From Flavobacterium sp. SLB02 (GTDB taxonomy: Bacteria > Bacteroidota > Bacteroidia > Flavobacteriales > Flavobacteriaceae): a stretch of 64,000 bases of DNA. The translations under genes were made by a program, and so were the position numbers. The notes below the pieces were generated by a model. That model was not told the origin of the DNA. It did not search any database and saw only the letters and a program-made list of their open reading frames with translations. Positions within the stretch are counted from its first letter, which is position 1, and every line of letters begins with the position of its first letter. The stretch spans positions 856,673 to 920,672 of the forward strand of contig NZ_CP045928.1 in NCBI RefSeq assembly GCF_009664855.1, in the 5' to 3' direction. Shown piece after piece: positions 25,654-35,926 of the stretch.

Positions 25654-28600
25654 ATGGAAAAACTTAAACTTTTATTACTAGCCTTTTTTCTTGGCTTATC
25701 AATTAATACCTGGGCGCAAAAAACAGAAATCTCAGGTATAATTTTAGATGAGAAAGGTATTCCTCTGCCAGCGGCTAATGTCCTGGAGAAAGGGACAACT
25801 AATACTGCCACGACAGATTTTGACGGGAAATTTAAAATTTCGGTTTCAAACCCAAATGCGATACTACTGGTTTCTTTTATGGGTTTTAATGATCAGTCTG
25901 TAAAATTAGAGCCGGCAAAAAAAAATTATTCCATTAAATTACAGTCTAACACCACTAATTTAGAACAAGTAGTAGTGGTGGGTTATGGTAAGGGATCGCG
26001 TAAAAACCTGACTACTGCTGTAACGTCTGTTAAGGCTGAGGATTTAAACAGAGGAGCCATTAGTGATGTTGGACAGCTCTTGCAGGGTAAGGTTTCTGGT
26101 TTGAACATTTCATCAAGTGGCGACCCTACAAGAACGGCTTCTGTGGTTTTGCGTGGGGCCTCAACACTGAATAGTTCGCAAGGACCGTTTTATGTCATTG
26201 ATGGTATTCCAGGGGTTGATATCTCGGTGATTGCACCAGATGATATTGCAAGTATTGATGTTTTAAAAGATGCTGCCGCAACGGCAATCTATGGTAACCG
26301 TGCTGCAAATGGAGTTATTATGGTCACCACAAAAAAAGGAAGTAAGGGCAGAACCCAGATTGCCTATAATGGTTATGTTGGCTGGGAAGAAGTTTCAAAT
26401 AATCTGGACATGATGAATGCAGATCAATTAAGAGCATTTACCACTAAAAACAATTTGAATTTTACACCAGAGAACGACAAGGGTGCCAATACAAACTGGC
26501 AAAAAGAAATTTTAAGACCAGAACGCGCTTCGTCAAGCAGCCATAACTTATCGATGAGCGGTGGTGGGGATCATGGCAACTACACAGCCAGTATTACCTC
26601 GCTGAGTAAAGAAGGGATCATGCTTAAGAGTGATTTCTCGCGTATCATTGCCAGGTTATCTGTGGAACAATTTGCTTTTGATGATAAGGTTAAATTTGGT
26701 TTAAATGTTACCAATTCTACTACCAAATATAAAAATGTACCACAGCGAAATACGGTTCTTTTGCAGGCAGCAAGCTATCTTCCTATCTCACCGGTAAGAA
26801 ATGCTGATGGCAGTTTTTTTGAAAATTTTACCAGTCCGGGATATTTTAACCCGGTAGCTTTAATTGAACACGGTACTGATGAGACCAAAACCGATAACCT
26901 TGTGGGTAATCTTACCGCTGAGGTAAAACTTCCCTTTGGATTTACTTATAATTTGAATTTAGCCCACCAAAGATTAACCTCGTCTCATGGAGAATTTTAT
27001 GACAGTTATTACTCGCAATACAACAGTGCCAACTTTTACAACAACCCAGATCCACCTTTGACTAAAACATTGGTTAATTTTGGAGTAAACGGCTCTGCGC
27101 TTAGAAATTCTTACGAGACCAGAAACAATATTATTGAAAGCTACCTTGGTTGGGAAAAATCAATAGGAGAGCATAAAATAAAAGCTGTAGCAGGGTACTC
27201 CTGGCAGGAGAATACCCTAGGAGACGGATTTCAGGCTACCACAACTAACTTTCCGGTAGATAATGTAGGATATAACAACCTTGCACTGAGTAATTACACA
27301 TCTGTTAATGGTTATGTGGTGAATTTTGGAGATAGCAAGGCGTATCAAAAAACGCGTTTAATATCCTATTTTGGACGTTTAAATTACAATTATAAAGACC
27401 GATATCTTTTACAGGGATCCCTTAGAAGAGATGGCGGGTCTATGTTTGGGGCCAATAATCGCTGGGGATATTTTCCTTCTGTGGGAGGCGCGTGGAGAGT
27501 AGACAAAGAAAGTTTCATGCAGAATCAAAACATTTTTAGTGATTTGAAATTCCGCGCCAGCTGGGGGGTAACAGGTAACTCTTCTGGATTTAATGCCTAT
27601 ACGGCGCAGTTTATCTCCGGGAGTTTGGGAACTTTCTACTACAACGGGCAACAAATTGGAGCTTATGGTCCCAACCAGGCTGCTAACCCGGATTTGAAAT
27701 GGGAAAAAACAGCTACTGCCAATATTGGAGTTGACTTCTCGATTTTAAAAGGAAAAATATCAGGTTCTGTTGATCTGTACGATAAAAAAACAACCGACAT
27801 GATCTTTAACTATAATGTTAATCCGGTACTGGTACCGGTGGGAACAATTGTAGCAAACGGAGGCACAATGTCCAATAAAGGTATTGAGGTTAGTTTGAGC
27901 GCCACTGTGGTTAAAACGGCCAATTTCAGCTGGACTAGTAATCTGAATTTGGCCCACAACAAAAATGAGATTGTTAAATTAACCAGCCCTTTCTTTGTTG
28001 GGGGAGATTCTATCCGTCGTGTACAACCAGACGGTGGTGGACAAACAGGAAGTACATTACAGATTTTTAAAGAAGGAAAACCTTTAGGACAATTCTTTAC
28101 CTTGAAGTATGCCGGTAAAAATGCCAGTGGAGTTTCCCAATATTATGATAAAAATGGTGATTTGACCACTACACCTCTAATTGGAGTAGATTATCACTAT
28201 GCAGGAAGCGCGCAGCCAAAATTATTAGCCGGGTGGGCCAATAATTTTCAATACAAAAAATTTGATTTAAGTATTTTCTTCAGAGGCGTTTTCGGCAATA
28301 AAATTTTCAATGCAACGCGCGCTGATTTATTCAGGCCGAGTACTGCCATGACCAACAATATTTTAGTGGATGCAGCAGGGGAGTCACCAAATGATTTAAA
28401 CTCTTATAAATATTCGGATCGTTTTATAGAAGACGGAAGTTATATCAGATTAGACAATATGACCTTAGGGTATAATTTTGGTAAAGTGGGCAGGTATATC
28501 AGCAGTGTGCGTATTTACCAAACAGTAAATAACGTATTTACGATTACCAAGTACAAAGGAATTGATCCCGAGGTTGAACAAGGAGGAACAGCTCCAGGTG

Positions 28601-28665
28601 TAGATTCAAACAACTTCTATCCAAAGACCAGAACTTTTATGTTCGGTTTAAATGTGATCTTCTAA
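25654..28665 (+). CDS. SusC-like TonB-dependent outer-membrane transporter
   Basis: 1003 residues. Signal peptide ending NTWAQ, a carboxypeptidase-D regulatory-like domain (about 25-100), a plug with VVVGYGKGSRKNLTTAV and the DVLKDAAATAIYGNRAANGVI signature (about 205-225), then a long beta-barrel ending in a C-terminal Phe (FGLNVIF). No STN domain, so it is regulated by the HTCS and not by an anti-sigma factor. It imports oligosaccharides delivered by the SusD partner, which starts 20 bases downstream. Substrate is not readable from sequence; the neighbouring GH89 and GH92 genes suggest a GlcNAc- and mannose-containing glycan. Confidence 0.95.
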   Translation: MEKLKLLLLAFFLGLSINTWAQKTEISGIILDEKGIPLPAANVLEKGTTNTATTDFDGKFKISVSNPNAILLVSFMGFNDQSVKLEPAKKNYSIKLQSNTTNLEQVVVVGYGKGSRKNLTTAVTSVKAEDLNRGAISDVGQLLQGKVSGLNISSSGDPTRTASVVLRGASTLNSSQGPFYVIDGIPGVDISVIAPDDIASIDVLKDAAATAIYGNRAANGVIMVTTKKGSKGRTQIAYNGYVGWEEVSNNLDMMNADQLRAFTTKNNLNFTPENDKGANTNWQKEILRPERASSSSHNLSMSGGGDHGNYTASITSLSKEGIMLKSDFSRIIARLSVEQFAFDDKVKFGLNVTNSTTKYKNVPQRNTVLLQAASYLPISPVRNADGSFFENFTSPGYFNPVALIEHGTDETKTDNLVGNLTAEVKLPFGFTYNLNLAHQRLTSSHGEFYDSYYSQYNSANFYNNPDPPLTKTLVNFGVNGSALRNSYETRNNIIESYLGWEKSIGEHKIKAVAGYSWQENTLGDGFQATTTNFPVDNVGYNNLALSNYTSVNGYVVNFGDSKAYQKTRLISYFGRLNYNYKDRYLLQGSLRRDGGSMFGANNRWGYFPSVGGAWRVDKESFMQNQNIFSDLKFRASWGVTGNSSGFNAYTAQFISGSLGTFYYNGQQIGAYGPNQAANPDLKWEKTATANIGVDFSILKGKISGSVDLYDKKTTDMIFNYNVNPVLVPVGTIVANGGTMSNKGIEVSLSATVVKTANFSWTSNLNLAHNKNEIVKLTSPFFVGGDSIRRVQPDGGGQTGSTLQIFKEGKPLGQFFTLKYAGKNASGVSQYYDKNGDLTTTPLIGVDYHYAGSAQPKLLAGWANNFQYKKFDLSIFFRGVFGNKIFNATRADLFRPSTAMTNNILVDAAGESPNDLNSYKYSDRFIEDGSYIRLDNMTLGYNFGKVGRYISSVRIYQTVNNVFTITKYKGIDPEVEQGGTAPGVDSNNFYPKTRTFMFGLNVIF

Positions 28666-28684
28666 AAAATAAATGCTAAAAATT

Positions 28685-30298
28685 ATGAAAAAGATATTAA
28701 AATATTTAGGGCTTCCAGTACTTATGGCTGGTTTAATATGGTCTTGTGACGATCTAGACGTGCCTATTACAACACAATTGACACCGGAGGTTTTTCCTCA
28801 AAACTCAGCGCAATATATTCAGACTACAGGACCTGTTTATTCCGCATTTCGTGGTGAATTTTCATTTGCCTGGTGGTGGTCTCAATCTTTATCTACAGAT
28901 GAAGCTATTCTGCCATCAAGAGGAGGTAACTGGTTTGATAACAGAAATTATATCGCCATGCATTACCATGACTGGAATGCAGATAATGGTATTATAGGGA
29001 GTCTTTGGGACTGGTCCTCTAAGGTTATCGGAACAAGTAATCAGGCTATTTCAATTTTAAATCAAACTATGCCTGAGGGTTCAGATAAACAAACTTTGAT
29101 TTCTGAATTAAAAACAATGCGCGCTATTTCTTATTTCATGTTAATGGATAGTTACGGAGATGTGCCACTAGATACATTATATGGAGATTTTAGCTCTCAT
29201 GCTAAGACTCCAAGAAAAGACGTTTTCAATTTCATTGAAAAAGAATTAAAAAAAGCAGTTCCTAATTTAAATCCTGCAGCAGGCATTACAACCTATGGAA
29301 GACCCAACAGACAAACTGCCAATGCAATGCTGGCCAAATTGTATTTGAATGCTGATGTATATACAGGAACACAACGCTATAATGATTGTATTGCGGCTTG
29401 CGATCAGGTAATTAATTCTGGTTTATATCTTGTTGAACCAAGAGCTACGTATCTTCAAATGTTTTATCCTACTAATGGACCTCAGATGAAAGAGTTCATT
29501 TTTGCAGTTCCTTATGATCCGGTATCAGTTTCAGTTGGTTTTAATGGACAAATGTATCATGCGCGTTATGATGTACCTCGTTCTGAAAGAGCCAAGTTCG
29601 GTCTTCCCTATACGCCAAGTTCACCAAGAAGTACCCTTCCGGAGTTTTATGCGTATTTTAATGATGTAAATGATATACGTAACAAACAATGGCTTACAGG
29701 TCTTCAATTTATGAATGACGGGGTTACCCCGGTCATGGTTACCACAACTAAAAAAGGGTACGATCAGTTTTATAGCGGATCTGATGGAGGGGCAGCATAT
29801 ACCTATCAGGTGAATTTAACCCCGGATATTGTGCCTCGTCAAAGCGTAACTTTATTTGATCTTGGAAATGATGAAATTGCCTGGAATATGGGATATAGAA
29901 ATATTAAATTCTATCCCGATGCTACCTCAACAAATCGTAACCAAAAGAACGACGTTCCTTTCTTGCGTTATTCCGATATCCTTTTAATGAAAGCAGAGTC
30001 CATTCTTCGCGGAGGAGGTGCAACCTTAGGACAAAGTGCAGATGCACTGGTAAATATGGTTCGTTCTAACCGTACAACATCTGCAGCCCTAAGCGGTGTT
30101 ACTCTGGAAGAACTTTATAAAGAGAGAACCCGCGAGTTTACTTGGGAGGCATGGCATAGAAATGATATGATCCGTTTTGGAAAATATGAAGGGCAATGGG
30201 GATACAAAACCGATACAGATATTCGTCATCGTGTGTTTCCAATCCCAACCAATGCTATGGTTTTAAATCCGGCTCTAACTCAAAATGATGGGTATTGA
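28685..30298 (+). CDS. SusD-like surface glycan-binding lipoprotein
   Basis: 537 residues from the ATG at 28685; an ATG 12 bases upstream exists, but the chosen one gives a clean lipoprotein signal (LMAGLIWSC, Cys21). It has the TPR-type helices and RagB/SusD architecture, with the usual MRAISYFMLMDSYGDVPL and C-terminal ERTREFTWEAWHRNDMIRFG region. It sits on the cell surface over the SusC barrel and captures glycan. The gene is followed by a terminator hairpin at 30349-30382, closing the susCD unit. Confidence 0.95.
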   Translation: MKKILKYLGLPVLMAGLIWSCDDLDVPITTQLTPEVFPQNSAQYIQTTGPVYSAFRGEFSFAWWWSQSLSTDEAILPSRGGNWFDNRNYIAMHYHDWNADNGIIGSLWDWSSKVIGTSNQAISILNQTMPEGSDKQTLISELKTMRAISYFMLMDSYGDVPLDTLYGDFSSHAKTPRKDVFNFIEKELKKAVPNLNPAAGITTYGRPNRQTANAMLAKLYLNADVYTGTQRYNDCIAACDQVINSGLYLVEPRATYLQMFYPTNGPQMKEFIFAVPYDPVSVSVGFNGQMYHARYDVPRSERAKFGLPYTPSSPRSTLPEFYAYFNDVNDIRNKQWLTGLQFMNDGVTPVMVTTTKKGYDQFYSGSDGGAAYTYQVNLTPDIVPRQSVTLFDLGNDEIAWNMGYRNIKFYPDATSTNRNQKNDVPFLRYSDILLMKAESILRGGGATLGQSADALVNMVRSNRTTSAALSGVTLEELYKERTREFTWEAWHRNDMIRFGKYEGQWGYKTDTDIRHRVFPIPTNAMVLNPALTQNDGY

Positions 30299-30348
30299 TC
30301 CTGAGGATTCAATAAAGTACACAGGGTAAGTCAAGTTTAATTTTAAAT

Positions 30349-30382
30349 AAGGAGAGGAGAGTAAAGAATCTTCTCCTTTTTT
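30349..30382 (+). terminator. Terminator after susCD
   Basis: AAGGAGAGGA (30349-30358) and TCTTCTCCTT (30369-30378) pair at nine of ten positions, with a ten-base loop and a T run behind. The rest of the 327-base gap to the next gene shows no gene; a promoter for the GH92 gene should be there but I could not identify its boxes. Confidence 0.7.
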
Positions 30383-30625
30383 ACTGTAAAGAACAAGTGA
30401 TTTTTCAATTTCTTATAAAAATCAGCTTCAGATTGATTTTTTTAAATAAAAACAAAGCTTAATTGAATGACGCTGGGGGAGTAAAGGAAAAATTAAGCTT
30501 TGTAATTTTCTCTCAAGGCATGTTTTTAAAATGCATTACAACGCAATACTTATCAGCAGAGATCTTTCGCCTTGCTATTTCGATTTAGAAATAAACCACT
30601 ATTGTCCCAACAATACAAAGAATAA

Positions 30626-32938
30626 ATGGAAGTAAATATAATCTATAAAATAGCACGCATTGCAGTGAGTTTAGCTCTTGTTTTTTTAGGGGCCTGTACA
30701 ACCCAAAATCAGGTTTCCTTAAAAAAAAAGCAGCTATCAGATATGGTTTATCCCTTGCTGGATACAGAGAATTCCAGATGGTTTTATTTCTCATCGGCAA
30801 GCCGTCCCTTTGGTATGGTAAATCTAAGTCCTGATACCCAAATTAAGGGCGATTGGGGAGGTGGCTATAAATATACAACAGATACCATTAAAGGCTTTAG
30901 CCATATTCACGAGTGGCAGATGTCGGGTGTATCTCTAATGCCTGTAATCGTTTGCGATGAAAACAAACAAAGAATTTTTAAAGATTTTTATTCCAAATTC
31001 AGCCATCAAAGCGAAATTATAACACCAGGATATCATTTGGTAGAATTAGATAGATATCAAATTAAGGCAGAATTAACCAGCACACCAAGAGTAGGTTTTC
31101 ACAGGTATACTTTTCGGCTAAAAGGGCAAAAAGCAGTTCTTTTTAATCTGAACACTATTTTAGGGCCTTGTGAGAATACCAATGGGAAATTAGAAAAAAA
31201 CAATGATTATGAACTCTCTGGATCACTGGTTTTGAGTACCAATTTCAGACGCCCCAAGCCCTTAACCGTATTTTTTAAAATTAAAACAAATCAGCCTGTT
31301 ACTTCTCTGGAAAAAGACAATGAGACGGGGAATTATTTAGTTCATTTTAATACAGCTACCCCTGAGCTACTAATGAAAGTGGGAATATCCTACACCTCAG
31401 TTGAAAATGCCAATAACAATATTGAAACTGAATTACCGCATTGGAATTTTAAAACAACAGTGGCTGCTTCCAGAGAAGAATGGAGCGCTTTACTGGGAAG
31501 AATAAAAATAGAGGGAGCAACAAGAGAAGACCAAAGAAGATTTTACACCGATCTGTGGCATGCCCTGCAAGGCAGAAAAATGATCAGTGATGCAAATGGA
31601 GCTTATCCTGATAATACAGGGCAGCAATTCAGGGTTGGACAGCTACCTTTAAATGCTGATGGGAAACCCAAATTCAATCATTATAATTCAGATGCTTTTT
31701 GGGGCGCACAATGGACCATAAATAATCTCTGGGGTCTTGTATATCCTGAAATTATGGAGCAGTTTGTGTATTCTTTAATGCAATATTATAAAGATGGGGG
31801 TATGATTCCTCGCGGCCCTTCGGCGGGAGATGATACTTACGTGATGACAGGGGCCAGCACAACTCCTTTTATAGTGAGCGCCATTCAAAAAGGCATTGTA
31901 AGGCAAGATTTAGAGGCTATTTATATTGCCCTTAAAAAAAACCATATGCCCGGAGGTATTATGGAAAAAGCCGGATATGAGCATACTACCAATATGGGTG
32001 GGGGATTAAAACATTATTTGCAAAAAGGATATGTGCCTTACCCGCTTCCCGAAGGTAATTTTGGAAGTCATCAGGACGGTGCTAGCCAGACCTTAGAGTA
32101 TGCTTATCAGGATTGGACTTTGGCCCAACTGGCAAAAAAACTAAATTATGAGCAGGATTATAATTATTTCATGAAAAGATCAAAAAACTATCAGAAGGTT
32201 TTTGATCCAGGCATAGGCTGGATGCGTCCGAGAAACGTGCAGGGAGAATGGCGCGAGAATTATGATCCCTATCAATATGAAAATGGATTTATAGAATCCA
32301 ATGGAGCCCAATCCACCTGGTTTGTGCCGCACGATATTGAGGGTCTTGCTGCTTTAATGGGCGGAAAAGAAAAGGCTGTTGCAAAATTGAACGCTCAATT
32401 TCAGACCGCTAAAAAGCAACATTATACCTCCGGTACATCACACGATGCGGAATTACATCCCGAGTTTAGCAGAATTCCTATAAATTTTGGAAATCAGCCT
32501 TCCATACAGACCTCAAATATTTTTACCCTGCTGGCAAGACCCGATCTGGCCCAGTACTGGACAAGAAACGTAGTGAGGGAAACCTTCAGCGGTCTATCTC
32601 CCGCGACAGGCTATAACGGAGATGAGGATCAGGGATTAATGGGAAGTTTAAGTGTGTTGCTTAAAGTGGGTTTATTTCAAATCAATGGAGGAACAGACAA
32701 GGATGCTGTTTATCAAATAGGAAGTCCAATATTTAGTAAAATTGAAATAGAATTAAATTCTAAATATTATAAAGGCAAAACTTTTGTGATAAAGGCGGCC
32801 AATAACAGCCCTGAGAATGTGTATATAAAAGATATAAAATACAATGATCAAACAGTGCGGGATTTTAGTCTCTCCCACCAGGATATTACAAAGGGAGGCG
32901 AGCTGATTTTAGAGATGTCAGCTCAACCAAATCCCTGA
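30626..32938 (+). CDS. GH92-family glycosidase, divergent, lipoprotein
   Basis: 770 residues. Lipoprotein signal ending LGAC (Cys24), then the GH92 N-terminal beta-sandwich (SASRPFGMVNLSPDT, GFSHIHEW) and the alpha/alpha barrel with DLWHALQGRKMI and a late GDEDQGLMGS. GH92 members are calcium-dependent exo-alpha-mannosidases. The C-terminal signature is changed from the usual GNDDxGxMSSW form (seen in the next gene), and the central segment reads GMIPRGPSAGDDTY, so the linkage specificity may differ, or substrate may not be mannose. Surface or periplasmic localisation is expected. Confidence 0.85.
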   Translation: MEVNIIYKIARIAVSLALVFLGACTTQNQVSLKKKQLSDMVYPLLDTENSRWFYFSSASRPFGMVNLSPDTQIKGDWGGGYKYTTDTIKGFSHIHEWQMSGVSLMPVIVCDENKQRIFKDFYSKFSHQSEIITPGYHLVELDRYQIKAELTSTPRVGFHRYTFRLKGQKAVLFNLNTILGPCENTNGKLEKNNDYELSGSLVLSTNFRRPKPLTVFFKIKTNQPVTSLEKDNETGNYLVHFNTATPELLMKVGISYTSVENANNNIETELPHWNFKTTVAASREEWSALLGRIKIEGATREDQRRFYTDLWHALQGRKMISDANGAYPDNTGQQFRVGQLPLNADGKPKFNHYNSDAFWGAQWTINNLWGLVYPEIMEQFVYSLMQYYKDGGMIPRGPSAGDDTYVMTGASTTPFIVSAIQKGIVRQDLEAIYIALKKNHMPGGIMEKAGYEHTTNMGGGLKHYLQKGYVPYPLPEGNFGSHQDGASQTLEYAYQDWTLAQLAKKLNYEQDYNYFMKRSKNYQKVFDPGIGWMRPRNVQGEWRENYDPYQYENGFIESNGAQSTWFVPHDIEGLAALMGGKEKAVAKLNAQFQTAKKQHYTSGTSHDAELHPEFSRIPINFGNQPSIQTSNIFTLLARPDLAQYWTRNVVRETFSGLSPATGYNGDEDQGLMGSLSVLLKVGLFQINGGTDKDAVYQIGSPIFSKIEIELNSKYYKGKTFVIKAANNSPENVYIKDIKYNDQTVRDFSLSHQDITKGGELILEMSAQPNP

Positions 32939-32999
32939 AATATTTCAATTAAAGAACATTTAAAAAGACCTAAAGAAAAACTAAAGAAATAATACGCAA

Positions 33000-35276
33000 A
33001 TGAAAATATCGGCTAAGTTTATCTTTTTTTTAGCACTATCATTTCTGGCTGCAATTAGCATTAATGCACAAAGAACGGTGAATCAGTATGTAGATCCCAT
33101 GATTGGATCAGAAGGAGTCGGCAGGGTTTTTATCGGGCCCTCTTGTCCTTATGGAATGGTAAAACCAAGTCCGGACTGCACGGTGAGTCCCAACAGTGGC
33201 TGGCTTCCAATGCCAAAAGAAGTAACAGGCTTTAGCCAGGTTCACGTCAGTGGAACAGGTGGAGGCCCTAAATACGGAAACATTCAGATTATGCCTTTCT
33301 CCGGCGCTTTGGATAAACTCGATCAGAGCGCATTTAGATCTGAAGAAAATGTAAAACTTGGCTATTATCAAAGCGTTTTCAAGGAAAATAAAATCAAAAC
33401 CGAAATCACAACAGCAGAGAAAGTATCTTTTTACCGCATCACTTACCCCAAAAATGCCTCTAAAGAATTAAAGATTGATCCTGGATTTTTTCTGGGAGAA
33501 GAAAAGATTCCTGATGCCAGAGAAGCCCAGCAGTTTGTGGGCTCGCAAATAGAAATTGTTTCAGATACTGAAGTGAGGGGATACAGTAGAATCAGAGGAG
33601 GCTGGAATAACGGGCGCGCTTACACGGTTTATTTCTGGGCCGTTTTTGATCAGCCTATTGCAAGATATGTAACTTTTAAAGACGGCGAGTTTTACAATAA
33701 TGAAAAAGCGCAGTTTGATTCAGGCAAAAAAACAGCAGCCTTGCTTTCTTTTGGACTCGCTGGAAAAGAAGAGTTGAATGTTAAAATCGGAATTTCCTTT
33801 TTGAGTGAATTAAAAGCAAAAAATAATATAGAGCTTGAAATTCCGCATTGGAATTTTAATACTGTCCTGACTGCTTTAGAAAACAAATGGGAGGATTTAT
33901 TACACCGGATCAAATTATCTGAAGATACCTCCCAAGATTATAAAAAAATGTTCTACACGGGTTTGTATCATACCATGATTATGCCTGTGGACCGCACAGG
34001 TGAGAATCCGCTATGGACAAATGAGGAGCCTTACTATGATGATTTTTATACCATTTGGGATACGTTTAGAACCTCAAGTCCTTTAATTACCCTGATAGAT
34101 TCTAAGCGTAAAGTGCAAATCATAAACGCTATGCTCAACATTTACAAACATGAAGGTTTTCTGCCTGAAGGAAGAAGCGGTAATGATAACGGCAGAACCC
34201 AGGGCGGATCTAACGCCGAGGTTGTTCTTGCCGATGCTTTTGTAAAAAACTTAAAAGGAATAGATTATGATCTTGCCCTGCAGGCCATGCTCAAAGACGC
34301 CACAGTGCCCCCGGGAGGAAATGAAGAAAAAGAAGGAAGGGGCGGGCTTGCAGATTATCTCCTCTTAGGATACGTTCCCTACGGCACGGACCGCGCGGGA
34401 AACCGAACTATCGATTACGCCTACAATGATTACAATATTGCCATTCTAGCCAAAGGTTTAGGTAAAACCGATCTGTACAATCAGTACATCAAGCAAGCCG
34501 ACAACTGGCAGAATTTATGGCGCTCGGATTATGAAAATAATGGCGCCAGAGGATTTATAATGCCAAGAGACAAAGAGGGAAAATGGCTCGATGATGTTGT
34601 TTTCGGGGAATCAAAAATCCAGAAGCCTACCTTTAGATACACCCCTGTAATTATCGAATCGCCTTGGTATGTATGCCACTGGTGCGTGTTTTTCTATGAA
34701 GGAAATTCATGGGAATATTCCCTTAGCATTCCTCATGATGTTCCCGAACTGATTCGAAAATCAGGAGGCGCAAAAGCCTTTGAAAACAGATTGAATACTT
34801 TTTTTGATTCAGAATTGTATAATGTGGCCAACGAGCCTTCGTTTTTAACCCCATGTCTTTATCACTGGATTGGAAAACCGCATTTGAGCAGCCAGAGAAT
34901 CAGCAGCATTATCAAAAAGAATTTCAATACTTCTAGAGAAGGACTTCCCGGCAACGATGATTCGGGAGCGATGTCCTCATGGCTGGCTTTTCACATGATG
35001 GGCTTGTATCCAAACGCCGGACAGCCTTATTATCTGATCAATACCCCTTTTGTAAAACAAACCACCATAGAATTAGAAAACGGTAAAGAGTTTATAATTA
35101 CAGCCAAGAAAATGACCGATAAAAACAAATATATAAAAGCGGCTTTTTTAAACGGAAAATCTTATAATAAAGCCTGGATTTTACATGATGATATTAATAA
35201 GGGAGGAGAATTAATCTTAGAGATGGATTCCAAACCTTCGCCTTGGGGAACTACTATTTTACCACCGGCAAAATAA
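33000..35276 (+). CDS. GH92 alpha-mannosidase
   Basis: 758 residues with a signal peptide ending SINAQ. N-terminal domain with YVDPMIGSEGVGRVFIGPSC and GFSQVHVSGTG; catalytic barrel with YTGLYHTMIMP, EGFLPEGRSGNDNG and GNDDSGAMSSW near residue 656, the normal GH92 signature. It should act as an exo-alpha-mannosidase needing calcium, trimming alpha-mannose from glycans in the periplasm. It follows the first GH92 gene after 61 bases and precedes the small secreted protein after 13 bases, so it lies in one operon with them. Confidence 0.92.
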   Translation: MKISAKFIFFLALSFLAAISINAQRTVNQYVDPMIGSEGVGRVFIGPSCPYGMVKPSPDCTVSPNSGWLPMPKEVTGFSQVHVSGTGGGPKYGNIQIMPFSGALDKLDQSAFRSEENVKLGYYQSVFKENKIKTEITTAEKVSFYRITYPKNASKELKIDPGFFLGEEKIPDAREAQQFVGSQIEIVSDTEVRGYSRIRGGWNNGRAYTVYFWAVFDQPIARYVTFKDGEFYNNEKAQFDSGKKTAALLSFGLAGKEELNVKIGISFLSELKAKNNIELEIPHWNFNTVLTALENKWEDLLHRIKLSEDTSQDYKKMFYTGLYHTMIMPVDRTGENPLWTNEEPYYDDFYTIWDTFRTSSPLITLIDSKRKVQIINAMLNIYKHEGFLPEGRSGNDNGRTQGGSNAEVVLADAFVKNLKGIDYDLALQAMLKDATVPPGGNEEKEGRGGLADYLLLGYVPYGTDRAGNRTIDYAYNDYNIAILAKGLGKTDLYNQYIKQADNWQNLWRSDYENNGARGFIMPRDKEGKWLDDVVFGESKIQKPTFRYTPVIIESPWYVCHWCVFFYEGNSWEYSLSIPHDVPELIRKSGGAKAFENRLNTFFDSELYNVANEPSFLTPCLYHWIGKPHLSSQRISSIIKKNFNTSREGLPGNDDSGAMSSWLAFHMMGLYPNAGQPYYLINTPFVKQTTIELENGKEFIITAKKMTDKNKYIKAAFLNGKSYNKAWILHDDINKGGELILEMDSKPSPWGTTILPPAK

Positions 35277-35289
35277 AACAATCACAAAG

Positions 35290-35862
35290 ATGAAAAATAT
35301 AATTACAGCATTTCTGTTTTTGATATTTTATCAAACAGCAGTAGCTCAGAGCTACATTCCAACAATAAAAAATAATACAGTCCTGCATTATGTTTGCAAA
35401 CTTCACGGACAGACCAGAACTTTATCGCTAAGGGCCCAGACGGCAGAGGATAAACTGACTTTTAAACTCGAGACAAGAGGCGTGAAAAGCAGTATTGTTA
35501 TGCTCGGTGAGGCAGTAAAAAACGGAAATGCCCTGAGTTTTAATCAAGGGGAATATGCCCCGGAGTTACACTTAAAACCAACAGAGACTTTTTTTATGAT
35601 CTCACAGTCCGCTTATGAGGATTTATTGAAAAACAGTTCTTTTCTCTATAATAATACCCAATATGTTCTGGATGAAAACCAAGACAAAAACGGCGTTTTT
35701 ATTGAAGGGAAGCTAATCGATGCGCTGCACGTGATCGCGCAAATTGATCAAACTGAAATGTGGATTGTAAAGAATCCGCAGTTTCCTTTAATCTGTAAAA
35801 TAACCAAGAATCCCCTGGGGATAAATTTTACTTTGGTAGGTGTAGTGGACCAAGTGAATTGA
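35290..35862 (+). CDS. Small secreted protein, unknown
   Basis: 190 residues with a signal peptide ending AVAQ. The mature part is beta-rich, with alternating strands and no motif I recognise. It is 13 bases after the GH92 gene and 64 before the metallophosphoesterase, so it is part of the utilisation operon. It may be a glycan-binding or structural component of the periplasmic machinery. Function not assigned. Confidence 0.7.
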   Translation: MKNIITAFLFLIFYQTAVAQSYIPTIKNNTVLHYVCKLHGQTRTLSLRAQTAEDKLTFKLETRGVKSSIVMLGEAVKNGNALSFNQGEYAPELHLKPTETFFMISQSAYEDLLKNSSFLYNNTQYVLDENQDKNGVFIEGKLIDALHVIAQIDQTEMWIVKNPQFPLICKITKNPLGINFTLVGVVDQVN

Positions 35863-35926
35863 AAAGTAAATCCCGCGAAGAAGACAGGTGTATGGGGTCT
35901 GTCGCGCAATATCAAAACAATAAAGA

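Noticed and set aside
28673..28684. ATG at 28673 as the SusD start
   Set aside because: It lies eight bases after the SusC stop with little room for a ribosome site, and the ATG at 28685 gives the normal lipoprotein signal.
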